DNA of 64,000 bases, taken from contig NZ_LMTJ01000004.1 in assembly GCF_001510715.1 (NCBI RefSeq), positions 372,001 through 436,000 of the forward strand, read 5' to 3'. A program made the translations under genes and the position numbers. This stretch comes from Bacillus sp. FJAT-29814 (GTDB lineage: Bacteria; Bacillota; Bacilli; Bacillales; Cytobacillaceae). A model generated the notes under the pieces. The model did not search any database, was not told the DNA's origin, and was given only the letters and a program-made list of their open reading frames with translations. Position 1 is the stretch's first letter. Each line of letters starts with the position of its first letter. This document shows positions 33,308 to 42,618 of the stretch, in pieces.

Positions 33308-34600
33308 TTAGATCTGTCTCCATGGGCTACGGACAACATTTGTTTGGTTACGGTCCGGTCCGACAGAAAACGTAGATAGTGGAATGCCTGTCAGCTGTGT
33401 TACACGCTCAACGTAGTGACGCGCATTCACTGGGAGTTCATCCAATGATTTCACCCCAGTGATATCCTCTGTCCAGCCTGGCAGTTCCTCATAAATTGGC
33501 TCACATTGAGATAAAATCTTTAGGTTTGCCGGATACTCGGTAATCACTTCATCCTTGTAGCGATAAGCCGTACAAATTTTTAGTGTTTCGATTCCTGTTA
33601 ACACATCGATGGAATTAAGCGATAGATCGGTTAAACCGCTGACACGGCGCGCATGGCGGACAACAACACTGTCAAACCAGCCTATTCTGCGTGGACGTCC
33701 TGTCGTAGTGCCATACTCCCGTCCGACTTCCCGAATTTGATGCCCGATTTCATCATGTAACTCAGTAGGGAATGGGCCGTCACCAACACGGGAAGTATAG
33801 GCTTTGCAGACTCCCACAACATGCGTGATTTTAGAAGGACCCACTCCTGAACCGATTGTTACGCCGCCAGCAACCGGATTGGAGGAAGTGACAAACGGGT
33901 ACGTACCCTGATCAATATCAAGCATGACACCTTGTGCACCTTCAAACAACACACGCTTCCCCTCATCAAGGGCATCATTTAACACAACCGAAGTATCACA
34001 AACGTATTTTTCTATTTGCTGGCCATATTCATAATATTCATCTAGAATATCTTCTAGCTTAAAGCCCTCAGTTTCGTAAATGCGCTCAAATAATTGATTC
34101 TTTTCTTCAAGATTATGCGCTAATTTTTCTTCAAAAATTTCCCGGTCCAGCAAGTCGGCAATTCGAATTCCAACACGTGCAGCTTTATCCATATAAGCAG
34201 GACCGATTCCCTTTTTTGTCGTTCCGATTTTATTGGCGCCCTTCCGCAATTCTTCGACTTCATCCAATTTTAAGTGGTAAGGAAGAATAACATGAGCACG
34301 ATTACTGATTCGAAGATTTTCCGTTGTAATGCCCTTTTCATGCAAATAGGCCAATTCAGCAACCAACGCTTTGGGATCTACCACCATACCGTTGCCGATA
34401 ACACTGATTTTTTCTTTATTAAAAATCCCTGATGGAATCAGATGCAGCTTATAGGTTTCGCCGTTAAATTTAATTGTGTGACCGGCATTGTTTCCACCTT
34501 GATAACGGGCAATAACCTCTGCATTTTCTGACAGAAAATCGGTTATTTTCCCCTTTCCTTCGTCTCCCCATTGTGTACCAACGACAACTACTGATGACAT
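33308..34600 (-). CDS. purA: Adenylosuccinate synthetase PurA
   Basis: Joins IMP and aspartate with GTP to make adenylosuccinate, the first step from IMP to AMP. The 430-residue length is standard. Visible motifs are the GTP-binding loop [23 protein letters not shown] at the start and GPDRNQT near the end. ATG 34600 is preceded by GGAGGT; the longer frame adds twelve unlikely residues. It is a single-gene unit with two PurBoxes upstream, so PurR control is expected. Confidence 0.97.
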   Translation of the reverse strand: MSSVVVVGTQWGDEGKGKITDFLSENAEVIARYQGGNNAGHTIKFNGETYKLHLIPSGIFNKEKISVIGNGMVVDPKALVAELAYLHEKGITTENLRISNRAHVILPYHLKLDEVEELRKGANKIGTTKKGIGPAYMDKAARVGIRIADLLDREIFEEKLAHNLEEKNQLFERIYETEGFKLEDILDEYYEYGQQIEKYVCDTSVVLNDALDEGKRVLFEGAQGVMLDIDQGTYPFVTSSNPVAGGVTIGSGVGPSKITHVVGVCKAYTSRVGDGPFPTELHDEIGHQIREVGREYGTTTGRPRRIGWFDSVVVRHARRVSGLTDLSLNSIDVLTGIETLKICTAYRYKDEVITEYPANLKILSQCEPIYEELPGWTEDITGVKSLDELPVNARHYVERVTQLTGIPLSTFSVGPDRNQTNVVRSPWRQI

Positions 34601-34651
34601 GAAAGGCACCTCCGAAATTTTCATATATAAATTCAATTAATAACCCTTCAT

Positions 34652-34727
34652 AGTTTATCAATTTTACGACTAATAAGTCAACAAAACACGAACGTTTTAT
34701 ATAAAAATAGTAAAATATGTTCGTATT
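34652..34727 (-). promoter_or_regulatory. purA promoter with two PurBoxes
   Basis: Two inverted PurR-type boxes match AWWWCCGAACWWT closely: AATACGAACATAT (minus strand, 34715-34727) and AAACACGAACGTT (plus strand, 34684-34696). Downstream on the minus strand TTGACT (34676-34681) and TAAACT (34652-34657), 18 bases apart, form a candidate sigma-A promoter. Paired inverted PurBoxes are the normal PurR control region in Bacillus. Confidence 0.75.
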
Positions 34728-34744
34728 AATAGTAATCTATAAAA

Positions 34745-34777
34745 AAAGGAGTCAGCCAATCTTTGGCCAACTCCTTT
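34745..34777 (-). terminator. Terminator of dnaB
   Basis: On the minus strand AAAGGAGT..GGCCA and TTGGC..ACTCCTTT form the stem, followed by seven T. It overlaps the stop codon. Confidence 0.85.
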
Positions 34778-36128
34778 ATGCACCTGGAGCATCAAAGCGT
34801 GTTTCCAGGTTAACGAACTTATTATATTCTTTAACAAACGCCAGCGATACTGTGCCGGTAGGACCGTTACGCTGCTTGGCAATAATGATTTCAATAATGT
34901 TTTTATTCTCGGATTCTTTGTCATAGTAATCATCACGATATAAGAAGGCAACAATATCGGCGTCCTGCTCGATACTCCCTGATTCACGAATATCGGACAT
35001 CATCGGACGCTTATCTTGACGCTGCTCGACACCACGAGAAAGCTGGGACAAGGCAATAACTGGCACCTTCAATTCACGGGCTAGCTGCTTCAAGGAACGG
35101 GAAATTTCTGATACTTCCTGCTGACGATTTTCACCAGACCTGCCGCTTCCCAAAATAAGCTGCAAGTAATCGATCATAATCATCCCCAGGCCATGCTCCT
35201 GCTTCAATTTGCGGCATTTGGAGCGGATATCATTTACCCGGACACCCGGCGTATCATCAATATAGATCCCCGCATTCGCCAGGCTCCCCATTGCCATCGT
35301 TAGTTTTCCCCAGTCTTCATCGGTTAATGACCCAGTACGAAGCCGTTGGGCATCGATATTTCCTTCAGCACAGAGCATACGCATGACGAGCTGCTCAGCA
35401 CCCATCTCGAGACTAAAGATCGCGACATTTTCACCCGCCTTAGTCGCAACATTCTGGGCAATATTTAAGGCAAATGCCGTTTTACCAACAGAAGGACGGG
35501 CACCAACAATAATTAAATCATTGCGCTGAAAGCCCGCTGTCATGCGGTCAAGTTCAGCAAACCCGGTCGGAATTCCGGTAATATCACCGACACGGTTATT
35601 CATCAATTCAATATTGTCATACGTACGGACAAGAACATCTTTAATATGATGGAATGCCCCGGCATTTTTTCGCTGGGCCACTTCCATGATACTTTTTTCC
35701 GCTTCACCTAAGAGAGTTTCAACCTCATCCTCACGTGTATATCCATCAGTGGCAATATTCGTCGCAGTTCGGATTAATCTTCTGAGTAATGACTTTTCCT
35801 CTACGATTTTAGCATAATATTCAATATTGGCAGCTGTCGGAACAGACCCTGCCAGATCATTTAAGTAACTGATTCCGCCCGTATCTTCCAATAGCTTTGA
35901 AGCCGCTAGTTCTTCGGTAACGGTAATCAAGTCTACCGCTTTTCCCTGGTCGCTCAGCTTCAGCATCACATTAAAGATTTTTTGGTGGGCGGCACGATAG
36001 AAATCCTCAGGAATTAATATTTCAGAGGCCGCTGTCAGGGAGGACGGCTCTAGAAAGATCGCACCTAAAACCGCTTGTTCCGCCTCAATATTTTGCGGTG
36101 GCATGCGGTCTGCAAACAGTTCACTCAT
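34776..36128 (-). CDS. dnaB: Replicative DNA helicase (DnaB; B. subtilis DnaC)
   Basis: Hexameric 5'-3' helicase of the replication fork, 450 aa. The N-terminal DnaB domain (MPPQNIEAEQAVLGAIFL) is followed by a RecA-type ATPase with Walker A GARPSVGKTAF, Walker B MIMIDYLQLI and LSQLSRGVEQR. ATG 36128 (MSELFADRMPPQN) agrees with the family start and has AAGGAGG eleven bases upstream. In B. subtilis this gene is called dnaC and also follows rplI. Confidence 0.95.
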   Translation of the reverse strand: MSELFADRMPPQNIEAEQAVLGAIFLEPSSLTAASEILIPEDFYRAAHQKIFNVMLKLSDQGKAVDLITVTEELAASKLLEDTGGISYLNDLAGSVPTAANIEYYAKIVEEKSLLRRLIRTATNIATDGYTREDEVETLLGEAEKSIMEVAQRKNAGAFHHIKDVLVRTYDNIELMNNRVGDITGIPTGFAELDRMTAGFQRNDLIIVGARPSVGKTAFALNIAQNVATKAGENVAIFSLEMGAEQLVMRMLCAEGNIDAQRLRTGSLTDEDWGKLTMAMGSLANAGIYIDDTPGVRVNDIRSKCRKLKQEHGLGMIMIDYLQLILGSGRSGENRQQEVSEISRSLKQLARELKVPVIALSQLSRGVEQRQDKRPMMSDIRESGSIEQDADIVAFLYRDDYYDKESENKNIIEIIIAKQRNGPTGTVSLAFVKEYNKFVNLETRFDAPGA

Positions 36129-36186
36129 TCTATTAAAAACCTCCTTACCCATTCAAGAGCATAAAAACAAAAGTTCAAAGAAAAAA

Positions 36187-36208
36187 GTGACCAGCCAAAA
36201 CCGATCAC
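36187..36208 (-). terminator. Terminator between rplI and dnaB
   Basis: On the minus strand GTGATCGG pairs with CTGGTCAC (two wobble pairs) around TTTTGG, followed by six T. It suggests dnaB can be transcribed separately from rplI. Confidence 0.7.
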
Positions 36209-36266
36209 ATCCCTTTCTTGCTTATTTCTATTCTATCACGTTTATACTTAATATTAAAACTGGCAA

Positions 36267-36716
36267 TTATTTGACTTCCTTGACATGTACTGTCAAAGTT
36301 GCCGTTACTTCATGATGAAGCTTGACAGGAACCTTGGTATGACCGAGTGTGCGGATGGCATCGCCTAATTCCATTTTTCGTTTATCAATTTTTATTCCGT
36401 GTTTCTTCTGCAACTCTTCGGCCACTTGCTTAGTCGTGATCGAGCCGAACAGTCGGCCACCTTCACCTGCTTTCGCAGTCAACTCAACAGTAATTTTCTC
36501 CAATTGTTCCTTCAGCTTTTTCGCTTCAGTAAGTTCCTCGGCTGCAGCTTTTTCCTGCTTTTTCTTTTGGGCATCCAATGAGCTCAGATTAGCATTTGTT
36601 GCTTCGACGGCCAAACCTTGCTTAATTAAAAAATTATGTGCATAGCCGTCGGCCACATTTTTGATTTCGCCTTTTTTCCCTTTGCCTTTAACATCTTTTA
36701 GAAAAATTACCTTCAT
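36267..36716 (-). CDS. rplI: 50S ribosomal protein L9
   Basis: Ribosomal protein bL9, 149 aa. The N-terminal domain ([30 protein letters not shown]), a long connecting helix rich in Lys/Glu and the C-terminal rRNA-binding domain are all present. Its start overlaps the stop codon of gdpP by four bases, as in other Bacillaceae, so the two are translationally coupled. Confidence 0.97.
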   Translation of the reverse strand: MKVIFLKDVKGKGKKGEIKNVADGYAHNFLIKQGLAVEATNANLSSLDAQKKKQEKAAAEELTEAKKLKEQLEKITVELTAKAGEGGRLFGSITTKQVAEELQKKHGIKIDKRKMELGDAIRTLGHTKVPVKLHHEVTATLTVHVKEVK

Positions 36717-38686
36717 TCCTTTTTGCTCCCTTCAAAATAATCATCTATTACCTGTTTCAACTGCAGTTCCGCCTCGTCAATGGTGATTCCTGACAGCTGG
36801 GTTGCAGCATTTGTAAGATGGCCTCCACCTTGAAGGCTTTCCATGATTACCTGTACATTGACATTCCCTAATGAACGGGCGCTAATCCCGATCATGCCTT
36901 CAGCCCGTCTAGAGATGACAAACGATGCAAGCACGCCATTCATCGTTAGCAGTGTATCGGCTGCCTGGGCAATCAGCACTTGGTCATTGATTTCATCTTC
37001 TGTGCCGGCTGCAATGGCAATGCCTTCCCGGTAAAATTGTACCGACTCAATCAGCTTTGAACGCCTAATATATGTATCCACATCTTCCTTCAGGAATTTT
37101 TGCACCAAAATGGTATCTGCACCATGAGCGCGAAGGTAAGAGGCAGCATCAAAGGTTCGTGAACCTGTTCTAAGCGTAAAGCTCTTTGTATCGACAATAA
37201 TGCCAGCCAACAGCGCAGTAGCCTCAACTACTTCAATTTTACCCCGTTTTGGCTGATATTCAAGAAATTCAGTTACCAATTCCGAAGTGGAGGAGGCATA
37301 TGGCTCCATATAAACCAGCAGTGGATTAGCAATAAAGTCTTCTCCTCGGCGATGGTGGTCGATAACAATTTTATGATCAATTTTATTTAGGATCCGTTCC
37401 TCCATGACCAGTGACGGTTTATGCGTATCAACAATGACAAGCAAGGTTTTGTCAGTGGAAATTTCTAGTGCTTCCTCCGGACCGATAAAGCGGGAGAATA
37501 ATTTCTCCTGGCTTCGGATTTCGTCCATTAGCCGTTTTACGCCGCTGTCCATTTCCTGCATGTTAACGACAATATAAGCATCCTTTTGATTCATTTCGGC
37601 CACTTTATAAATTCCGATGCCTGAACCAATTGAATCCATATCGGGATTTTTATGTCCCATGATAATGACTTTATCACTTGCCACAATTAGGTCCCGTATG
37701 GCGTGAGAAATAACCCTGGCCCTTACCCTTGTGCGTTTTTCAATCGGATTGGTCTTTCCGCCGTAAAACCTCACCTTGCCATTCGGCTGTTTAATGGCCA
37801 CCTGATCGCCGCCGCGTCCTAGTGCCAAATCTAAGCTTGATTGGGCATAAAACCCCAGTTCAGGCAATGACGAAACTCCCGTTCCGATGCCAATACTCAA
37901 CGTAAACGAAACATTTTGTTTGGCGGTCATTTCCCTGACATCATCCAAAATGGTAAATTTCCCTTTTTCAAGGCTTTGAAGTATCCCTTCGTTAAAAACG
38001 GCAATAAAGCGTTCCGATGATATTCGCTTTATGAAGATGCCATTTTCATTTGCCCATTTATTCAAAATCGATGTCACCATATTATTGACGCTTCCACGCA
38101 TTTGATCATCCATGCCTTGCGTTAAGTCATCATAATTGTCCAAAAAGATAATGGCAATAGCAGTCCGTTCTTCCTGGTACATTTTTTCAATCTCAGCTTG
38201 TTCAGTAACATCAAAAAAGTACAGCAGGCGTTCTTCTGGTTTATGGATTACCCGAAATTTCCGGTCGTGAAGCGTGATAATTTCCGTTTCCACCTCTTGC
38301 TTGATTAACGGCAGCAGATGATCGGCAACATCATAAAGCGAACTGCCTACCAATGTCTCTTTATCGAAATACGATGAAAGAAATGGATTGGTCCATTCGA
38401 TTGTAAATTCGTCATTGATTAGCATAATCCCAATCGGCATTCCCAGGAGCGCTTCCTCGCCTACTTTTTTAACCCGGTAAGAAAGTGTCGAGATATATTC
38501 TTCCATTTCTTTGCGTTGCCTGTTTTCGATTAGAAACATGTAATAGAGCGGAAAAACCATTAACAATAGACCTGCCAAACTTAATATCCAATTATATAAT
38601 GACAGGCAAATGAGCAATACAACTGTTACGCCTATTAACCCATAAAAGGGATAACGGATGGACCGTTTTTCTAAAAATGCAGGCAT
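36713..38686 (-). CDS. gdpP: Cyclic-di-AMP phosphodiesterase GdpP (YybT)
   Basis: Membrane enzyme that degrades c-di-AMP, 657 aa. Two N-terminal membrane helices, a PAS domain, a degenerate GGDEF domain, a DHH domain ([13 protein letters not shown] and [11 protein letters not shown]) and a DHHA1 domain ([16 protein letters not shown]) follow in the standard order. ATG 38686 has GGGAG eight bases upstream; the TTG at 38701 is too close to that site's own upstream context. It lies between yybS and rplI in one operon. c-di-AMP levels affect potassium transport, wall homeostasis and beta-lactam tolerance in relatives. Confidence 0.95.
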   Translation of the reverse strand: MPAFLEKRSIRYPFYGLIGVTVVLLICLSLYNWILSLAGLLLMVFPLYYMFLIENRQRKEMEEYISTLSYRVKKVGEEALLGMPIGIMLINDEFTIEWTNPFLSSYFDKETLVGSSLYDVADHLLPLIKQEVETEIITLHDRKFRVIHKPEERLLYFFDVTEQAEIEKMYQEERTAIAIIFLDNYDDLTQGMDDQMRGSVNNMVTSILNKWANENGIFIKRISSERFIAVFNEGILQSLEKGKFTILDDVREMTAKQNVSFTLSIGIGTGVSSLPELGFYAQSSLDLALGRGGDQVAIKQPNGKVRFYGGKTNPIEKRTRVRARVISHAIRDLIVASDKVIIMGHKNPDMDSIGSGIGIYKVAEMNQKDAYIVVNMQEMDSGVKRLMDEIRSQEKLFSRFIGPEEALEISTDKTLLVIVDTHKPSLVMEERILNKIDHKIVIDHHRRGEDFIANPLLVYMEPYASSTSELVTEFLEYQPKRGKIEVVEATALLAGIIVDTKSFTLRTGSRTFDAASYLRAHGADTILVQKFLKEDVDTYIRRSKLIESVQFYREGIAIAAGTEDEINDQVLIAQAADTLLTMNGVLASFVISRRAEGMIGISARSLGNVNVQVIMESLQGGGHLTNAATQLSGITIDEAELQLKQVIDDYFEGSKKE

Positions 38687-38710
38687 TGTTTCAGCTCCCA
38701 AAACCAGTAA

Positions 38711-39655
38711 TCATGACTGTTTTTTTATCAGATATCTTCTTAAATCAAAACCTAAATCAATTATACCTAATATCCCTACAATATAAAGTAAAATTGGAAT
38801 AATGAACGAAACAACAGCCAAAGTAATCGATAATGCTTTCGACATTCCTTTTACATCAAAATAATAAAATAGATACGTATACCCCTGGAACACCATCAGC
38901 ATTTGCAAGACATATGTAAGATTGAGCAAAGCGGCATACCAGTATGTGCCTTCCTGCGGGTTTAACAACATGCTAGCCAATAATGTGAACATCAGAATCC
39001 AAAGCAAACTTTTGGGCAGACGAATGTCCTTAAATGGCTTCCATTTTTTCATCTCAATCCCAAATCGTTTGATAATCGGGTAATTCACAAGTTGAATCAT
39101 AAACACAATGATGAAAGATGAAGCTACCAATAATGTTGGCAGTAATGTTCTGAACAAATCCAATCCTTTCTTGAATTGCTCGATGGTACGTTCCGCTTCT
39201 TTCTCCTGGCCAAAGCTTTTCAACATATCGGCAGACATATTCAGTGATTGCTTCATCATATTGACCATTTCAGTGATGAAGTCGATTTTAAAGAAAATGA
39301 TACTAACCCCATACATAATTATCAGGTTTATTAAAAATACAAATGAGCCCGCAAGCAGGACATTGAATCTGTCTTTTTGCTTTCGAATTAGGATTCCCAT
39401 CACAACACCAGTTGTTCCGAACCCAATTGCTGTCGGGACAGACAGAATGGACCCTGTAATCAACGATAGCCCGATGGCGGCCGCTAAAAAAACTAAGGTC
39501 CATTTCCATTCATATTTAGCGGCAAAAAGGATAAACGGCAATGGTAAAAATAAATTTAAAAATCCTAATAACGGGATATAAAACGTTATTAACATAATAA
39601 TAGTAAAGACTGCCAAAAGCATGGCGCCTTCTGTCAGTTTCCGGACATTTTTCAC
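38711..39655 (-). CDS. yybS: YybS-family (DUF2232) membrane protein
   Basis: A 314-residue integral membrane protein with about eight hydrophobic segments, matching B. subtilis YybS (DUF2232). The family resembles the S-component/membrane-chaperone fold but has no firm function. It is followed by gdpP after about 24 bases and then rplI. The conserved coupling to a c-di-AMP phosphodiesterase is the best functional clue. It is the first gene of its operon; upstream lies the rpsR terminator and a dispersed repeat. Confidence 0.88.
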   Translation of the reverse strand: MKNVRKLTEGAMLLAVFTIIMLITFYIPLLGFLNLFLPLPFILFAAKYEWKWTLVFLAAAIGLSLITGSILSVPTAIGFGTTGVVMGILIRKQKDRFNVLLAGSFVFLINLIIMYGVSIIFFKIDFITEMVNMMKQSLNMSADMLKSFGQEKEAERTIEQFKKGLDLFRTLLPTLLVASSFIIVFMIQLVNYPIIKRFGIEMKKWKPFKDIRLPKSLLWILMFTLLASMLLNPQEGTYWYAALLNLTYVLQMLMVFQGYTYLFYYFDVKGMSKALSITLAVVSFIIPILLYIVGILGIIDLGFDLRRYLIKKQS

Positions 39656-39725
39656 TTCTTCACCTCAAATAATTCGATGCACTACATTTAATTTTAGCCA
39701 GAAAACCTCTAGTATTCAAATAAAT

Positions 39726-39843
39726 GAAAACTCGCCGATTGGCAAGTCCGTTAGGACGAAGACAGAGGCGTAGTTGAATTTATGCGTGCGTAGCTGGAAT
39801 AATGGAAAATGGAATCTTTTAACTTTCCTATTAGCTAAAAAAA
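39726..39843. repeat. Dispersed intergenic repeat, copy 2
   Basis: About 118 bases, matching copy 1 at 32643-32755 across the first 55 bases (one difference in the GGC(G/A)AGT hairpin) and at the end (TTTCCTATTAGC-AAAAAA). The middle hairpin is different and weaker. It lies just beyond the rpsR terminator. Confidence 0.75.
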
Positions 39844-39847
39844 GAAA

Positions 39848-39878
39848 AGGCAGCGGAGATGCGACACCCCGACTGCCT
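39848..39878 (-). terminator. Terminator of the rpsF-ssb-rpsR operon
   Basis: AGGCAG (39848-39853) pairs with CTGCCT (39873-39878), strengthened by CGG/CCG inside; on the minus strand it is followed by TTTCTTTTTTT. Confidence 0.8.
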
Positions 39879-39885
39879 CTTAGTT

Positions 39886-40125
39886 TTATTCTCCTGCTAC
39901 GAATGGTAGCAATGCCATTTGACGAGCACGTTTGATTGCAACTGTCAATTTGCGTTGATATTTAGCACTTGTGCCAGTTACACGGCGTGGTAAAATCTTT
40001 CCACGCTCAGAGATGAATTTCTTCAGTAAATCAACATCTTTATAATCGATGCGAGTGATTCCGTTTGCTGTGAAATAGCACACTTTACGACGTTTAGCAC
40101 GTCCGCCTTTACGTCCACCTGCCAT
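39886..40125 (-). CDS. rpsR: 30S ribosomal protein S18
   Basis: Ribosomal protein bS18, 79 aa, with [23 protein letters not shown] at the start (in parts) and [22 protein letters not shown] in the RNA-binding core. It pairs with S6 on the 30S platform. It is the third gene of rpsF-ssb-rpsR, 47 bases after ssb, with a good ribosome site (GGAGGG) before the ATG. Confidence 0.97.
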   Translation of the reverse strand: MAGGRKGGRAKRRKVCYFTANGITRIDYKDVDLLKKFISERGKILPRRVTGTSAKYQRKLTVAIKRARQMALLPFVAGE

Positions 40126-40172
40126 GAAAATTCCCTCCTTTATTTATTGTATCCGTTCGAAGTTGGTTAGCA

Positions 40173-40685
40173 TCAGAATGGAAGATCATCGTCGGAAATG
40201 TCGATTTGACCACTTCCGGCAAATGGATCATCATTCACTTTTGTATAACCCTGGTTGGAGTTTTGTCGTTGATTCTGATTGCCGCCGCCATATGGATTTC
40301 CTTGCGGTTCCATTGGAGGAGCCCCATAATAGTCGTTGCTTCTGCCACCGCCACCGGCATTGGATGCATTTCTTGGTTCTAAGAATTGAACAGAATCAGC
40401 AACAATTTCAGTGAAATACTGACGTTTTCCGTCCTGTTCATATGTGCGAACTTGGATTCTGCCATCTACACCTGCCAAACTCCCCTTTTTCAAGAAGTTC
40501 GCCACATTTTCAGCGGCCTTTCTCCACACAACAATGTTAAGAAAGTCTGCTTCACGTTCACCTTGCGGATTAGAAAATGTACGATTGACTGCAAGGGTAA
40601 AAGTGGCCACTGCAATTCCGTTTGGCGTATACTTCAAATCAGGGTCTTTTGTTAAACGGCCGACAAGCACAACACGATTTATCAT
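40173..40685 (-). CDS. ssb: Single-stranded DNA-binding protein
   Basis: Essential SSB of 170 aa. The OB fold ([20 protein letters not shown] through [12 protein letters not shown]) is followed by a Gly/Asn/Gln-rich linker and the acidic partner-binding tail [12 protein letters not shown] 40685 has AAGGAG nine bases upstream; the frame upstream (MGKKELIL) is not part of SSB. It lies between rpsF and rpsR, and a parS site lies between ssb and rpsF. Confidence 0.97.
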   Translation of the reverse strand: MINRVVLVGRLTKDPDLKYTPNGIAVATFTLAVNRTFSNPQGEREADFLNIVVWRKAAENVANFLKKGSLAGVDGRIQVRTYEQDGKRQYFTEIVADSVQFLEPRNASNAGGGGRSNDYYGAPPMEPQGNPYGGGNQNQRQNSNQGYTKVNDDPFAGSGQIDISDDDLPF

Positions 40686-40714
40686 CAGAATCAACTCCTT
40701 TTTCCCCAATAAAA

Positions 40715-40730
40715 TGTTTCACGTGAAACA
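40715..40730. promoter_or_regulatory. parS site between rpsF and ssb
   Basis: TGTTTCACGTGAAACA, a perfect ParB/Spo0J binding palindrome in the 65-base gap between rpsF and ssb. It is about 19.5 kb from dnaA. Confidence 0.95.
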
Positions 40731-40750
40731 TTTTTATCCAGAAATTTATC

Positions 40751-41038
40751 TTAGTTTTCTTCTTTAATTACGATATGGCGAATGATATCTTCGTTGATCT
40801 TTGCAAGACGAGCAAATTCTTGAACTGCTGCAGACGAAGATGTCGTTTTTACGATTTGGTAGTATCCGTCGCGGAAATCATTGATTTCGTAAGCAAGGCG
40901 GCGTTTGCCCCAATCCTTCGTTTCAACGGCTTCAGCGCCATTTTCAGTAAGGATGTTGTTAAAACGCTCTACAAGAGCCTTTTTCGCTTCATCTTCAATG
41001 TTTGGACGGATGATGTACATGATTTCGTACTTGTTCAT
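40751..41038 (-). CDS. rpsF: 30S ribosomal protein S6
   Basis: Ribosomal protein bS6, 95 aa ([20 protein letters not shown]...). ATG 41038 is preceded by AAGGAGG at eight bases; the three extra codons upstream overlap that site. It begins the rpsF-ssb-rpsR operon. The leader can fold into an S6:S18-type structure (41045-41085) that contains the ribosome site, so feedback control by the S6-S18 complex is likely. Confidence 0.96.
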   Translation of the reverse strand: MNKYEIMYIIRPNIEDEAKKALVERFNNILTENGAEAVETKDWGKRRLAYEINDFRDGYYQIVKTTSSSAAVQEFARLAKINEDIIRHIVIKEEN

Positions 41039-41044
41039 CACTGT

Positions 41045-41085
41045 CACCTCCTTTTGGTCTAAACGGCCCTTATGTGGGCAAGGAG
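41045..41085 (-). promoter_or_regulatory. rpsF leader, S6:S18 binding motif
   Basis: On the minus strand CTCCTT (41080-41085) can pair with the ribosome site AAGGAG. An inner hairpin GCCC...GGGC is followed by an unpaired CCG (41064-41066), the hallmark of the bacterial S6:S18 regulatory RNA. The fold was read by eye. Confidence 0.55.
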
Positions 41086-41178
41086 CAATTATTCATTACT
41101 CACAAGTTAAAATTATAGCACAGGTAATGATGAAATGCAACGACCTTCACAACAAAGACGTTTTATTAGTCAAAAAGA

Positions 41179-41199
41179 AGCTGACATATTCGGTCAGCT
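41179..41199 (-). terminator. Terminator of ychF
   Basis: AGCTGAC and GTCAGCT form a 7-bp stem with a 7-base loop; on the minus strand it is followed by TCTTTTTG. Confidence 0.7.
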
Positions 41200-41209
41200 C
41201 CAAAAATGA

Positions 41210-42310
41210 TTATACATTAAAACGGAAATGCATGACATCGCCGTCTTTTACTTCATAGTCTTTACCTTCAAGGCGAACTTTTCCCGCTTCTTTGGCTGCA
41301 TTATGGCTCCCCGCAGCTAGCAGGTCATCAAAGGAAACCGTTTCTGCCCGAATAAAGCCGCGTTCAAAATCAGAGTGAATAATCCCGGCACACTGCGGTG
41401 CTTTCATGCCCTTTTTAAATGTCCAAGCTCGAACTTCCTGGACACCTGCAGTAAAGTAGGTCGCCAAACCGAGCAGGCTGTAGGCAGTCCGGATTAATTG
41501 ATCAAGGCCGGATTCTTCAATTCCAAGCTCTTCAAGGAACATCGCCTTTTCTTCTCCTTCAAGCTCAGCAATTTCCTCTTCAATTTTCGCGCAGACAATG
41601 ATTACTTCCGCATTTTCATTTGCTGCGTAATCACGTACCTTTTGGACATACTCATTTTCCGATGGGTTAGCGACATCATCTTCGCCGACGTTGGCCACAT
41701 AAAGTACCGGCTTAATTGTTAACAAATGCAGATTCCTTGCAATTTTCATCTGCTCATCGGTAAACTCGATCGAACGAGCTGGTTTTTCAGCTTCAAAAGC
41801 ATCACGCAGCATCGATAGAACTTCAAATTCCGCAACTGAATCCTTATCCTTTTGTTTAGCTAATTTCTCAACCCGGGTAATCCGTTTTTCAACCGACTCC
41901 ATATCGGCAAGGATTAATTCAAGATTAATGGTTTCAATGTCAGAAATTGGGTCGACTTTGCCGGCCACATGGGTGATATTATCATCAGCAAAGCAGCGCA
42001 CTACTTGGCAGATGGCATCTACTTCACGGATATGAGAAAGGAATTTATTCCCTAAGCCTTCACCCTTACTTGCCCCTTTAACGATTCCCGCAATATCAGT
42101 AAATTCAAATGTTGTTGGAACTGTCTTTTTCGGCTGTACCAATTCGGTCAGCTTTTGCAGACGATGATCCGGCACTTCAACGATTCCGACGTTTGGATCA
42201 ATCGTACAGAAAGGGTAATTGGCTGATTCCGCTCCTGCTTGGGTAATTGCATTAAACAATGTAGACTTGCCGACGTTTGGCAGCCCTACAATACCAGCTG
42301 TTAAAGCCAT
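41210..42310 (-). CDS. ychF: Ribosome-binding ATPase YchF
   Basis: Conserved Obg-related P-loop ATPase of 366 aa (B. subtilis YyaF/EngD). Motifs are G1 GLPNVGKSTLFN, G3 DIAGIVKGASKGEGLG with an Asp where GTPases keep their switch II, a coiled-coil insert and the C-terminal TGS domain (MHFRFNV at the end). It binds ribosomes and is linked to stress responses. GAGGAG precedes the ATG. It is a single-gene unit upstream of the rpsF operon. Confidence 0.95.
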   Translation of the reverse strand: MALTAGIVGLPNVGKSTLFNAITQAGAESANYPFCTIDPNVGIVEVPDHRLQKLTELVQPKKTVPTTFEFTDIAGIVKGASKGEGLGNKFLSHIREVDAICQVVRCFADDNITHVAGKVDPISDIETINLELILADMESVEKRITRVEKLAKQKDKDSVAEFEVLSMLRDAFEAEKPARSIEFTDEQMKIARNLHLLTIKPVLYVANVGEDDVANPSENEYVQKVRDYAANENAEVIIVCAKIEEEIAELEGEEKAMFLEELGIEESGLDQLIRTAYSLLGLATYFTAGVQEVRAWTFKKGMKAPQCAGIIHSDFERGFIRAETVSFDDLLAAGSHNAAKEAGKVRLEGKDYEVKDGDVMHFRFNV

Positions 42311-42524
42311 TTACTTCACTCCTCAGGAAATTGATATCTATTTAAACTTACGTGTCAGTAACATACACAAGCCTTTCACAATTATAGGCATTTCCTGTTG
42401 AAAAAACAAGAAAGAATGATGTTTCCTGCCTACAGAATAAAAAAGAAGCAATTTTAAATAAATACCGGAAAAGTATTCCATTATAGCAACAATTTTCTAC
42501 AAACACCCCTACTTTTCTAGTAAT

Positions 42525-42535
42525 TATGGTAAAAT
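42525..42535 (+). promoter_or_regulatory. Extended -10 promoter candidate before the glucosaminidase gene
   Basis: TATGGTAAAAT matches the extended sigma-A -10 element (TRTG-N-TATAAT) about 85 bases before the start codon. There is no clear -35. Confidence 0.35.
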
Positions 42536-42618
42536 TTAATATAAATCTATTATTTTCTCCTCACTTTTTGGAGAATTTTACATATTAATAGGAAATTGTG
42601 TTTATTGGAGGAGGAGAA

